A stretch of 24,542 bases of DNA from IMG/VR virus record IMGVR_UViG_3300037508_000541, positions 1 to 24,542 of that record. The stretch is one strand, 5' to 3'. Shown here one piece after another: positions 15,615 through 22,706 of this stretch. The DNA is from a virus. The stretch's first letter is position 1; each line of letters begins with the position of its first letter. The notes beneath the pieces were generated by a model that saw only the letters and a program-made list of their open reading frames with translations, made no database searches and had not been told where the DNA came from. Both the position numbers and the translations under genes were made by a program.

Positions 15615-17719
15615 GCGGAAACCTCCTGGCGTTTCGCCATGTCGTTTTGATGCGCGAGCTGCAACGTGCTGAACATGAGCGCCTTCTCGTTGTCGTCAGC
15701 TTTCTCCCAGATGTCGAGCAGCCGCATCGCGGCGTCCTTCTGCTGCTTGTCGGAGGTCAGTTCTTCCTGTCTCTGGTTGTGGCGCGCGGCCTCCTGCGCC
15801 TTCATGCCCTCGATCATCAGCATCCCGCGCGTCTGACCCTCGAAGGTCTTGGCCTCGCGGTCGGCAGCCATCGCCGCAGCCTGCGACGCCTCGCGGGCGT
15901 ACTTGCGCAGCCGCTCCCGATCCGTCCGGCTCGTGGTCGCCTTCTCGACGATCATCTCCGGGTCGATCGGGACGCCGGCCTGCTTCATCTCGAGCATCAC
16001 CTGAAGCTGCATCATGCGCAGCGTGCTGTTCTCGGTCGTGTGCTCGAACTCGAGCTTCCAGTCCATGTCCCGGATCATGCGCAGATCGGCCTGCGACTTC
16101 GGCACCTTTTGGCCGTTCGGGCCTTCCTCGACCTCGATCAGCTGCCCGCCCTGAATCACGAACCGATCCTCACTGCCGAGTATCGCCGCGATCTGGTCAT
16201 CGGGCATCGAGCGCGTGATCGACTCGACGACACGCCGAACGACCTCGCGCTGCGAGTCCTCGAAGTTGCTGAAAGGATCTTGCACCGACTGGCGCGACTT
16301 GTTGTACCGAATGGCCACCGTCACGCCGGCCTGCGCGTGCTCGGCGGGAATCAGGTTCGATGCGCTGGGGATGCCGCTGATCTCAGACAACAGATTCACC
16401 GAGTTCTCGGCACGGGCCATCACCGCAGGCGACGGCGGCGTCGGGTTGCGGGGAACGACCGCACCCTCGGACAGACCACCCTTGCGCACGATTGCGACGC
16501 CACCCGGGCGGCGCAGCTCGGCGCGGAACTGCTCTTCGTCGGGGATCGCGTCCTTCTCGGCCGTGACGCCCGGCGCCGCGCCCTGCGCGATGTACTCGAT
16601 CTCGAGGCTCTTGCTCTTGTTTAGCTCCTGCTGCGGGTCGAACAGGTTGCGCACGAACCCGTACGCGGTGCCCGTCTCCTCGTCGATCATGTACGTAAAC
16701 GGCACGATCGAGAAGCCATCGAACGGCCCCGCCTCGTCGTACTCCGCGAGCATGGTCGAGCCGATGAACTCGCACACCCGCACGCGCTCAACGTCGGTCT
16801 TCTCCATCTGGATCGGCATGCCGTACACGTCAGCGGCGAGCTGCGCATTCTCGGCCTGGTCCTGCGTCACCTCTTCGCGCCGCCCCGATTGCAGGTCGGT
16901 GACGAACCACGCCGGCGCCCATTCCTTGTACTCGTACCGAATCACCCGGATCTGGTGCTTGCGCCGGTCGGCGTAGTAGTGGTTCGAGTCGTCGTCCCGG
17001 TAGTCTTCCTTCAAGTCGACCGCGCCAAGGCCCGACTCGCCGATGCGGAAGTTGGACAGGTCGTCGCTGTCGCCTTTGCCCATCAGCGAATCGAACTCAG
17101 CCGCGAACTCGGGATAGGCGTGCTCGAAGGTCGCCTTGTTCATCCAGCGGTCCCAGAACACGTAGCCCGCATCGCTGCGATCCGGCTCGATCGAGGTCGG
17201 GTCCCAATGCACCTCGAACGGCATGACGCGGTGAAGATTGACCGTGATCCAGCCCGATCCCTTCGGCGACGGCACCACCTCGACCTGAATCGACGACTCA
17301 CCCGAGATGACACCCGTGCGGAACTGCCGCGCGCTCTTGCGCTCGTAGCGCGCGTCCTGAAGAACCTGCTCTTTCACGAGGTCGATCACGTCGGCGACGA
17401 CGCGCGAGCGGTTCGAGCTCGACGAGACGACGGGCCGGCGCTGCGCGTCGGCGTACATGCCCATCATGGTCTCGATCTTCGGCTTCACGATGTTGAACGT
17501 GAGCACGGGCCGTCCCTGATCGCGCAGGTACGCGATGTCGTCGGCGGCCCACTGGCCCTCCCCCTCGGTGTTGTGGAAGAACTGCTGCGCGCGGTGTGCT
17601 TCCGCGTGGGCGTTCTTGTGGTGATCGCACGCTTCCTCGAACCGCTTGCGGGCGGCACGGAGCTTCGTGTCGTCTCGCTCGATCGGGTCTTCGGCTTCGG
17701 TCTCGGATTCGTAGGCCAT
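15611..17719 (-). CDS. Portal protein, P22 type (702 aa)
   Basis: Forms the dodecameric DNA gate at one capsid vertex. P22-type features include an N-terminal helix rich in Glu and Arg (KRFEEACDHHKNAHAEAHRA), GRPVLTFNIVKPKIETMMGM, RKSARQFRTGVISGESSIQV, PFEVHWDPTSIEPDRSDAGY, FTYMIDEETGTAYGFVRNLF and QQELNKSKSLEIEYIAQGA. A long helical C-terminus rich in Ala, Glu and Gln may form a barrel. Length agrees with the family. ATG at 17719 is two bases after the large terminase stop; the frame upstream to 17890 lies inside that gene. Neighbouring terminase and scaffold genes support the call. Confidence 0.9.
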   Translation of the reverse strand: MAYESETEAEDPIERDDTKLRAARKRFEEACDHHKNAHAEAHRAQQFFHNTEGEGQWAADDIAYLRDQGRPVLTFNIVKPKIETMMGMYADAQRRPVVSSSSNRSRVVADVIDLVKEQVLQDARYERKSARQFRTGVISGESSIQVEVVPSPKGSGWITVNLHRVMPFEVHWDPTSIEPDRSDAGYVFWDRWMNKATFEHAYPEFAAEFDSLMGKGDSDDLSNFRIGESGLGAVDLKEDYRDDDSNHYYADRRKHQIRVIRYEYKEWAPAWFVTDLQSGRREEVTQDQAENAQLAADVYGMPIQMEKTDVERVRVCEFIGSTMLAEYDEAGPFDGFSIVPFTYMIDEETGTAYGFVRNLFDPQQELNKSKSLEIEYIAQGAAPGVTAEKDAIPDEEQFRAELRRPGGVAIVRKGGLSEGAVVPRNPTPPSPAVMARAENSVNLLSEISGIPSASNLIPAEHAQAGVTVAIRYNKSRQSVQDPFSNFEDSQREVVRRVVESITRSMPDDQIAAILGSEDRFVIQGGQLIEVEEGPNGQKVPKSQADLRMIRDMDWKLEFEHTTENSTLRMMQLQVMLEMKQAGVPIDPEMIVEKATTSRTDRERLRKYAREASQAAAMAADREAKTFEGQTRGMLMIEGMKAQEAARHNQRQEELTSDKQQKDAAMRLLDIWEKADDNEKALMFSTLQLAHQNDMAKRQEVSA

Positions 17720-17721
17720 TG

Positions 17722-19353
17722 TCACATCACCATCGCCGAGCGGGGACGAGCCATTCGCCGGCCTTCGTTGCGGGCGTTGGAATACGCCTGCTGAACCTTC
17801 TTCGCGATCCCCACGCGCTGCATCGCGAGGTGGGCATAGGCGGAGGCGTGGCGGAGGTGATCGTTCTTCCGCCCACCCGTCACGACCCACACCGCCTCGC
17901 GCTGCCCCGTGACCTTGTTCTCGACGGTCGCGCGCTTGAGGTTCGTCATCTGCGGCACGAACTCGTCGTGCCAGAACTCATCCTTGCGGTAGTAGCTGAT
18001 GCGCTTCGCCAGGATCTCGTTGTGTGCGTCGTCGAGCGTGCGCGTGCGGCCCATCTTGACCATGCGCTCTCGGTGCTCCCAGTCCGCATCCGATTTCTTC
18101 TGGCCCACGTACAGCCCGCCGTACCAGCCCGGGTGCTCCTGACAGAACCGCGCCACGGCGCTCGGGTCGTAGCCCTGATCCATCACGCCGCACTCGACGT
18201 TGTACCGCTTGGCAATGGCGGACAGCTCCTCGTAGGTCTCGGCCTTGCCCCGCGCCACCTGAACCGCATCCACCTCGGAGATCCGGTAACGCACCTCGTA
18301 CCAGTGGGGCTTGCCCGGGTCGACGCCCATCGCACACGGCCCCTCGTGGTTGATGGGGCGGGGCTCGTCACGGACCAGCGCGTTGAGCTGGGCCTCGGTG
18401 ATCTGATCCTCGACCTCGGCATAGGCGCGGCCGAGGGTCTGGTTGTAGAACTCGCGCATCCGGCCCCGCTTGATCGCCTCGTCGGCGGCAAGCAGGATGT
18501 CGTTCGCGGTCTTCGTCGGCGAGCAGAGCTGCGAAACCCAGTAGCCGAGGTGATCGGTGATCTCGGGCCGCTTCGCGATCCACTCGCCGTAGACCTTCTC
18601 GAGCGGCTTGCGGCACTTGGCGCACAGGTAGTGCGCGTCGCCGTCGATGGGCTCGGCGATGCAGTCGGGGTACGTCTCCTCGAGGCACGTCCAGCCGTTG
18701 CACTTCGGGCATTGCCAGTGCCAGGTCATCTGATTGCTCGACTTGTAGGCGAGGTCGACGCCGTACTCGGGCAGCGTGGGCGTCGAAAGCGAAGTCTGCT
18801 CGGGCCGCAGTGATCCGTCGAGCCGGTGCTCCACTGCGTCAATGCGCGAGTCGTCCATCTCGTCCGCTTCGTCGAGAAACAGCCAGTCAATCGGAATCGA
18901 CTTGATGACGGACAGCGACTTGCTCGGGCTCGCGCCCTTCTGCCCGATGCCGCGGAAGTACAGGAACGTATTGCCGATCTGCCGCAGGCCCGCCGACTCC
19001 GCATCGCCGATCGACTCGCCCCAGACGTGGGCATTCTGCGAGAGGATCGGGGCGAGCCGCGCCTTGGAGAAGTCCTGCACCTCACGGTCGGACGGGAAGC
19101 CGTAGAGAATGCCGCGCAGACCGCCTGTGCGGGCGCCCTCGAGCGCCTTGAGGATGCACGCGATCGAGATCCCGAGCTGCGCCGACTTGATGACCGTGGT
19201 CTTCCTCGCGCGGCTGTCGATGATGTGCGGCACGAACGGGTAGCGCTTGAAGTCGATGCGCGCCCCGCCGTCGATCGTCACGCCCTGCGAGTTGAGGCGC
19301 CACGCGGGGGACAGCGCAAGGGCGTAGGGGGTGATGTCGACGGCTGCGCTCAC
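17722..19353 (-). CDS. terL: Terminase large subunit, GpA-like (543 aa)
   Basis: Packaging ATPase and nuclease that cuts and translocates DNA into the prohead. The ATPase has a deviant Walker A KSAQLGIS (56-63), which resembles the lambda gpA form with the lysine at the front, and Walker B LFLDEADE (158-165). A Cys4 zinc ribbon (CPKC at 215-218, CAKC at 244-247) follows. The nuclease half carries MGVDPG (342-347), VMDQGYD (390-396) and a late GRKNDHLRHA motif, giving the expected acidic triad with a His. Start is GTG at 19353, overlapping the small terminase stop by 4 bases (GTGA). Adjacent to the small subunit and portal. Confidence 0.92.
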   Translation of the reverse strand: MSAAVDITPYALALSPAWRLNSQGVTIDGGARIDFKRYPFVPHIIDSRARKTTVIKSAQLGISIACILKALEGARTGGLRGILYGFPSDREVQDFSKARLAPILSQNAHVWGESIGDAESAGLRQIGNTFLYFRGIGQKGASPSKSLSVIKSIPIDWLFLDEADEMDDSRIDAVEHRLDGSLRPEQTSLSTPTLPEYGVDLAYKSSNQMTWHWQCPKCNGWTCLEETYPDCIAEPIDGDAHYLCAKCRKPLEKVYGEWIAKRPEITDHLGYWVSQLCSPTKTANDILLAADEAIKRGRMREFYNQTLGRAYAEVEDQITEAQLNALVRDEPRPINHEGPCAMGVDPGKPHWYEVRYRISEVDAVQVARGKAETYEELSAIAKRYNVECGVMDQGYDPSAVARFCQEHPGWYGGLYVGQKKSDADWEHRERMVKMGRTRTLDDAHNEILAKRISYYRKDEFWHDEFVPQMTNLKRATVENKVTGQREAVWVVTGGRKNDHLRHASAYAHLAMQRVGIAKKVQQAYSNARNEGRRMARPRSAMVM

Positions 19354-19856
19354 GAGGCACCCTGCAAGTTGCGGTGCAGGATGCGAATCAGCGCGGCGCG
19401 ATCATCGGCGGGGAGTGAGTCGGGGTCGACGCTGACGGAGACGGCTTCGGTCTTCAGGGGGTTGCCGGGCTGGCCGCCGACATCGTGCGCCACCCGCTCG
19501 CCGTACCGCTTGGGGTCCCACTTCGCGAGCAGCTTGAGGCGCGTCTCGACCTGGAGCTTGCGGTGCCCCAGCATATCGCCCCGCTTGACCTTGATGCCGT
19601 TCTCGGTCTCCTCGGTTTCGACGCCCTCGATCACGGTGTCGGCGATTCGCATCGCGTCGACTGCGATCATGTCGTACCCGACTACGCGCGCGCGCGCGAT
19701 GCGTGCGGATAGTGCGTCGTCGCGGTCCATCCAGTCGTAGACCGTCCTGAGCCCCGGCATATGCTCATCGCGGCAGACCTGTGCCAATGGCTCACCCTGA
19801 GAGACGCGCTCCACGATCTCGTCAGCGAGCTCTGGCGTGTAGACCGAAGCCGGCAC
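19350..19856 (-). CDS. terS: Terminase small subunit (168 aa)
   Basis: DNA-recognition subunit of the packaging motor. The N-terminus (YTPELADEIVERVSQGEPLA, then VCRDEHMPGLRTVYDWMDRD) is a helix-turn-helix domain typical of Sf6-like small terminases. Helices follow (IARARVVGYDMIAVDAMRIA and GHRKLQVETRLKLLAKWDPK, YGERV), the usual oligomerisation core. The GTG start at 19856 directly follows the TAG of the upstream gene, with a GGGGAAGG SD. A CG-alternating run (about 19684-19699) in the gene encodes ordinary residues. Position before the large subunit agrees with the role. Confidence 0.85.
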   Translation of the reverse strand: MPASVYTPELADEIVERVSQGEPLAQVCRDEHMPGLRTVYDWMDRDDALSARIARARVVGYDMIAVDAMRIADTVIEGVETEETENGIKVKRGDMLGHRKLQVETRLKLLAKWDPKRYGERVAHDVGGQPGNPLKTEAVSVSVDPDSLPADDRAALIRILHRNLQGAS

Positions 19857-20117
19857 CTACGCCTTCCCCTTCCGCGGCCTCGTTTCGAGCTCCATGATCC
19901 GCTCCTCGAGAATCGCCATGCGTTTCGTCAGCCAGATGACGTACCGCCCCGTTTGCCGCGCCGAGTCGAGCCCGAGGGCGTGGATGTCGGCGGTGTGCCG
20001 GTGGCAGCAGTCCCGGTCAGTGGGCAAAAGCATGATGGCCGACCCGCAGTGATCGCAAGTCGGCTCGGTCTGCGGTACGGATTCCGGTGCGGTGATCTGT
20101 GCTGCGAGTTCGGGCAT
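19857..20117 (-). CDS. Small zinc-binding-like protein (86 aa)
   Basis: Function unknown. CDHC (21-24) and CCHRH (37-41) give four Cys and two His, which could bind one zinc ion. A C-terminal helix (YVIWLTKRMAILEERIMELE, 59-78) could be a coiled coil and ends in a basic tail. ATG at 20117 is chosen over GTG at 20138 because GGGAG lies 5 bases upstream. It sits between the early small genes and the small terminase, where phages often place small DNA-binding or nuclease helpers. No HNH motif is complete, so I do not call it a nuclease. Confidence 0.6.
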   Translation of the reverse strand: MPELAAQITAPESVPQTEPTCDHCGSAIMLLPTDRDCCHRHTADIHALGLDSARQTGRYVIWLTKRMAILEERIMELETRPRKGKA

Positions 20118-20130
20118 CGTGTCTCCCAAG

Positions 20131-20376
20131 CTATCCACCCAGCGTCATGGCATGGCCTTCGCCTTCCGGCAAGGGCTGGACCCACCCCCAGGTGAGCCCG
20201 GTCGAGATGCTGCCGACCGTCTGCCGTGCGATCCGGTACTTCTTGGCTGCGGTTTTCTGGGTCATGCCGCTCGCGAGGTCCCGCTTGACAGCGGCGACGG
20301 TGGACTCGTCGAGCTTGCAGGCTCTCGGCCTACGGCCCCGCAGCGTGTGTTTCAGTCGCCGGCCGAGCGAAGCCAT
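20131..20376 (-). CDS. Small helix-turn-helix protein (81 aa)
   Basis: Probable DNA-binding protein. Residues 21-65 carry a homeodomain-like HTH: helix VAAVKRDLASGM, turn, TAAKKYRIARQTVGSIS, then a LTWGWV tail. The N-terminus is strongly basic (GRRLKHTLRGRRPR). The pattern 'KxDLxxGM...AAxKxxxxRxxV..I...W' also occurs in the 66-residue protein at 21353-21553, so the two may be paralogues. ATG at 20376 overlaps the nuclease stop by one base (TGATG). It could regulate early genes or be a stand-alone version of the HTH tail of HNH homing-type enzymes; both are inference. Confidence 0.65.
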   Translation of the reverse strand: MASLGRRLKHTLRGRRPRACKLDESTVAAVKRDLASGMTQKTAAKKYRIARQTVGSISTGLTWGWVQPLPEGEGHAMTLGG

Positions 20377-20714
20377 CACGCGCCACCCCCCGTCCCATCG
20401 AGCCACGGGCTCGTCATCACGCGCGGGCCGATCTCAACGCCCCTCGTCTCGCAGCCGATGACGGCCAGCGCCTCGGAGGCGGAGCGCACGACGCAGGCGA
20501 TGTCGCCCGGCCATTCGCGGATGAAATCCTCCTGGCCCTGACTGATGCGGCCCTTGACCTGCTTGACCTCGAGGATGTAGGTCCGCCGGTTGAAGCCGAC
20601 GAGGAGATCGAGCGGCTTGCGGATGATCTCGACCTTGGCGCCGACCTTGCGGAGCGCGTCCACGATCGCTTTTTGGTTCAGGTCGACTGCGGCGTCGAAT
20701 CGGTTGATGCTCAC
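20376..20714 (-). CDS. PD-(D/E)XK nuclease, VRR-NUC-like (112 aa)
   Basis: Likely structure-specific DNA endonuclease, perhaps resolvase-like. Residues 11-36 (DLNQKAIVDALRKVGAKVEI) form the typical N-terminal helix and strand, D36 lies in PLDLLVGF, and EVK (49-51) completes the PD-(D/E)XK core. A helix with SQGQEDFIREW (58-68) and the VVRSASEALAVIG C-terminal strand-helix follow, as in phage members. Start is GTG at 20714, overlapping the upstream stop (GTGA); the frame upstream to 20852 lies inside another gene. A role in branched-DNA resolution during replication or packaging is inferred from family and position. Confidence 0.82.
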   Translation of the reverse strand: MSINRFDAAVDLNQKAIVDALRKVGAKVEIIRKPLDLLVGFNRRTYILEVKQVKGRISQGQEDFIREWPGDIACVVRSASEALAVIGCETRGVEIGPRVMTSPWLDGTGGGA

Positions 20715-21112
20715 GATTCGAGGGCCTTGCGGAGTAGTCTCATCTCGAAAAGCGGCGAAAATCCCTCGTCTTGCGCCTTGATGGCCAGTTTCGCCGCCGC
20801 CTCGATCCGCTTCCAGCGTTCGATCTGCTCGGATGTCGGATGGTCCGGCCATAGCTTCCGCTCCACGCTCGCCAGCCTATGCGCCAATCCGGGGTCAGGC
20901 ACCGTCGGCGGCCCCATCGTCCGGAGCGAGTCCAGCCTGCTCCGCAGCGTGTCGAGGCCATCGTCAACGCCTTGGGCGAGTTGATACGTTGCGTCGACCT
21001 TGGACTCCAGATGCCGAAAAGCCTGCCCGGATGGTGTGTCTTGCAGCTTCCGCATCAGGGCATCAACCCGCTCCCCGATCGAGCTGCGCTCCCAGATTTG
21101 ATCGTCGGTCAT
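20711..21112 (-). CDS. Coiled-coil protein of unknown function (133 aa)
   Basis: Not recognised. The first two thirds show heptad-like helices (SIGERVDALMRKLQ, VDATYQLAQGVDDGLDTLRS, RLDSL), followed by a Pro-rich hinge (MGPPTVPDPG) and a second helical part (ASVERKLWPDHPTSEQIER, IEAAAKLAIKAQ). There is no enzyme motif, Cys or membrane segment. ATG at 21112 has GGAGG seven bases upstream; GTG at 21115 is an alternative. It overlaps the upstream stop by one base and its own stop overlaps the nuclease start by four. An oligomeric scaffold for neighbouring replication proteins is possible but unsupported. Confidence 0.6.
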   Translation of the reverse strand: MTDDQIWERSSIGERVDALMRKLQDTPSGQAFRHLESKVDATYQLAQGVDDGLDTLRSRLDSLRTMGPPTVPDPGLAHRLASVERKLWPDHPTSEQIERWKRIEAAAKLAIKAQDEGFSPLFEMRLLRKALES

Positions 21113-21294
21113 CACACCCCCTCCCGCTGCTTGAGCGCCCAGGCCCGCAGGTACGCGGCGAAGGACTCGGCGTCGTCGGCGTTGAGCAGCACGTACTCCT
21201 CGCCAATCCCAATCGACAGGAATTCGCCGTCGACTCCGCTCGATTCCACTTCGATCTCATCCCCATCACGATCCGTCCAAATCGCACGCATCAT
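21112..21294 (-). CDS. Small acidic protein (60 aa)
   Basis: Function unknown. An acidic beta-like part (AIWTDRDGDEIEVESSG, then EEYVLLN) precedes one helix (DDAESFAAYLRAWALKQ). This strand-rich front with a single C-terminal helix is common among tiny phage early proteins. ATG at 21294 is preceded by GAGGAGGGG, one of the strongest SD sequences in the window, located within the preceding 21-codon gene. Its start overlaps that gene's stop by four bases, and its stop overlaps the coiled-coil gene start. Confidence 0.6.
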   Translation of the reverse strand: MMRAIWTDRDGDEIEVESSGVDGEFLSIGIGEEYVLLNADDAESFAAYLRAWALKQREGV

Positions 21295-21356
21295 CGGTTC
21301 CCCTCCTCGGCGCACAGCGCCACTACGATCCAGAGTGCGAGAAGCACAATCGTCAC
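21291..21356 (-). CDS. 21-residue single-membrane-helix peptide
   Basis: Very short but well-supported gene. GTG at 21356 opens a 21-codon frame that ends in TGA at 21293-21291. The product is a run of hydrophobics (TIVLLALWIVVALCA) followed by a short acidic/basic tail (EEGNR), a single membrane helix. GGAGG lies 10 bases before the GTG inside the preceding HTH gene. The start overlaps that gene's stop by 4 bases (GTGA) and its stop overlaps the next ATG by 4 bases (ATGA), so it exactly fills the gap between two genes. No lipobox. It may be a membrane peptide of early infection, or a translational coupler whose product is incidental. Confidence 0.6.
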   Translation of the reverse strand: MTIVLLALWIVVALCAEEGNR

Positions 21357-21553
21357 GACTGCTTCGCCTCCACCCCTCGCCACGAATGACGATCCTTCAC
21401 GTCGCGCACGATCCAGCGCGACAGGCCATGCTTGCGGGCCGCCTCGCGTTCGGGCATCCCGGCCTCAAGATCCGCCTTGAGGGCTGCGATCTGCTCGGGC
21501 GTGTGGACTCGGCGCTTGGCGGACTGGGCGGCTAGTGATGTGCGGAAGTTCAC
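21353..21553 (-). CDS. Small helix-turn-helix protein (66 aa)
   Basis: Probable DNA-binding protein. Residues 18-58 form a helix-turn-helix: TPEQIAALKADLEAGM, REAARKHGLSRWIVRDVK, then HSWRGV. It is similar in layout to the 81-residue HTH protein at 20131-20376. Start is GTG at 21553, overlapping the preceding stop by 4 bases (GTGA). The N-terminal Arg/Lys-rich segment (MNFRTSLAAQSAKRR) may add DNA contacts. Its stop overlaps the start of the 21-residue membrane peptide gene. A small regulator or recombination helper is possible; nothing in the sequence decides it. Confidence 0.65.
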   Translation of the reverse strand: MNFRTSLAAQSAKRRVHTPEQIAALKADLEAGMPEREAARKHGLSRWIVRDVKDRHSWRGVEAKQS

Positions 21554-21897
21554 GCGCGTTCCCTCCTGAGGGCCATGTCGATCAAGCGGCCCACTTCCTC
21601 GGGTGATTCGGTTGCCTCGGCAATCGCCGCATCGCGGTCTGACGCGCGGGCCTCGAGCCTTTGAGCGACGACGAGCTCGCGGTGGATGCGTTCGGCTTGG
21701 TCAATAATCTCTCCGGGACTGGGAGGGAATCCAGACTTCGACTTGACGACCGCGTGATCGCAGGCGACGCGGATGTATCGCGTCGGCACGTTGACGAGCA
21801 GCCGCGCGTAGTACGCGATCCGCTCGGGCGTCGGCTCGTGACCGAGGCCGAGGAACATCTCAGTCAGGGCCGTGATTCGGATCTGCTCGTCTGTCAT
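21550..21897 (-). CDS. Helicase-loader-like replication protein (115 aa)
   Basis: Probable loader of the replicative helicase. Its helical pattern resembles the G39P-type loader family: helix ALTEMFLGLGHEPTPERIAY, YARLLVNVPTRYIRVACDHA, then VVKSKSGFPPSPGEIIDQAE, where the 'k..FPP.p.ei' turn is characteristic. The C-terminal third is a charged helix (AQRLEARASDRDAAIAEATE). It directly follows the initiator-like gene, overlapping it by 4 bases (ATGA), like lambda O and P. Its stop overlaps the HTH gene. The family assignment is by pattern only. Confidence 0.6.
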   Translation of the reverse strand: MTDEQIRITALTEMFLGLGHEPTPERIAYYARLLVNVPTRYIRVACDHAVVKSKSGFPPSPGEIIDQAERIHRELVVAQRLEARASDRDAAIAEATESPEEVGRLIDMALRRERA

Positions 21898-22706
21898 CGC
21901 CTTCCCCCTTCGATCTGGACCAGCCCGAGCTGCTGCTTGCTGGCTTGGATCATTTCGTACGCCTTGGCCCCCGCTTCCTTGGTCCGGCGGGCCTTGGCCT
22001 GCGCGGGGGATTCAACCTCGCCGGTCGGACTCTGGCCGTAGCCCTTGAGGGCCCACCCGTCGGTCATCGCGTTGCGGAGCGTGGCGAGCCAGTCGGTGCG
22101 CTTGGTCTGCTTGGAGTGGGACCAATCCCGGACCCGATCCCATGCGTACGCGAGCTGCTCGCCCGTGAATCCTTTTCCGGCTGCCCACTCCAAAGCCCGA
22201 ATCGACTGGTCACCGGAGAGCTCGTCGGGACACACACACGACCGCGGAGCGGGCGGTGTCTTTACTTCGCTTCGCTCCCCTTCCCTTTGCTTGGCTTCCC
22301 TTGGCTTCCCTTCCCTAATGCCCCCGTTGGCGGACGACGGCGGACGGCGGGTGCCATCGTCCGGACACGGGCTGACTGTGGCAATCTTCAAAGTGCCCCT
22401 ATCTACCCGTTTTTGAAGGAAATCCGGGAGGTGGTCGGCCCAGTCATGGATCACCAAACGGTGGGTACCGCAGCGGTCGATCCACCCAGCATCGACCAGC
22501 GCCGACACCAGCTCGCCGGGCTCTCCGCGCCAGTCCATCTCGGCCTCGAGATCCATGTCCCCCCATCGTCCGACATCGCCGGACGGTGACTGCTCCATCG
22601 TGAAAAGCCATAGGAGCTCAAGAGTCCCGACCGTTTCAGCCCGGCTGAGGCCAGTCGCTTGCATGAGTCGGCGAAATTTAGGACTGCGCGTTGCGGTGAG
22701 CTTCAT
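21894..22706 (-). CDS. Replication initiator, lambda-O-like (270 aa)
   Basis: Likely origin-binding initiator. Residues 1-105 look like a winged-helix domain: KLTATRSPKFRRLMQATGLS, VGTLELLWLFTMEQSPSGDV, GRWGDMDLEAEMDWRGEP and the VDAGWIDRCGTHRLVIHDWA wing. A low-complexity charged linker (about 108-160) with Glu/Lys/Arg and Pro follows, then a C-terminal domain with GFTGEQLAYAWDRVRDWSHS and TDWLATLRNAMTDGWALKGY, a pattern seen in phage replication proteins. ATG at 22706 is chosen because the upstream extension to 22772 overlaps the hairpin and is poor in conserved pattern. The linker DNA is repeat-rich (see the repeat entry). The following loader-like gene overlaps it by 4 bases. Confidence 0.75.
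   Translation of the reverse strand: MKLTATRSPKFRRLMQATGLSRAETVGTLELLWLFTMEQSPSGDVGRWGDMDLEAEMDWRGEPGELVSALVDAGWIDRCGTHRLVIHDWADHLPDFLQKRVDRGTLKIATVSPCPDDGTRRPPSSANGGIREGKPREAKQREGERSEVKTPPAPRSCVCPDELSGDQSIRALEWAAGKGFTGEQLAYAWDRVRDWSHSKQTKRTDWLATLRNAMTDGWALKGYGQSPTGEVESPAQAKARRTKEAGAKAYEMIQASKQQLGLVQIEGGRR
22265..22316 (-). repeat. Repeat-rich purine tract in the initiator gene; possible replication origin
   Basis: Within the linker-coding part of the initiator gene the plus strand is almost pure pyrimidine. It contains two exact tandem copies of TTGGCTTCCC (22291-22300 and 22301-22310), flanking TTCCCT partial copies (22281 and 22311), and tandem CTTCG (22265-22274). A nearby GGCGGAC-type repeat follows at about 22328-22349. 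Lambda carries its origin as iterons inside gene O, between the two protein domains. The same location here makes this a candidate origin, but low-complexity linker coding could also explain it. Confidence 0.4.

Noticed and set aside
19165-19188. Apparent loss of the Walker A lysine in the large terminase (KSAQLGIS instead of GKS/T)
   Set aside because: GpA-type terminases such as lambda gpA use a deviant Walker A with the lysine at the front, so this is a family trait, not inactivation.
19684-19699. Alternating CG run in the small terminase gene
   Set aside because: It encodes ordinary Ala/Arg residues of a conserved helix and shows no repeat structure beyond the dinucleotide run.
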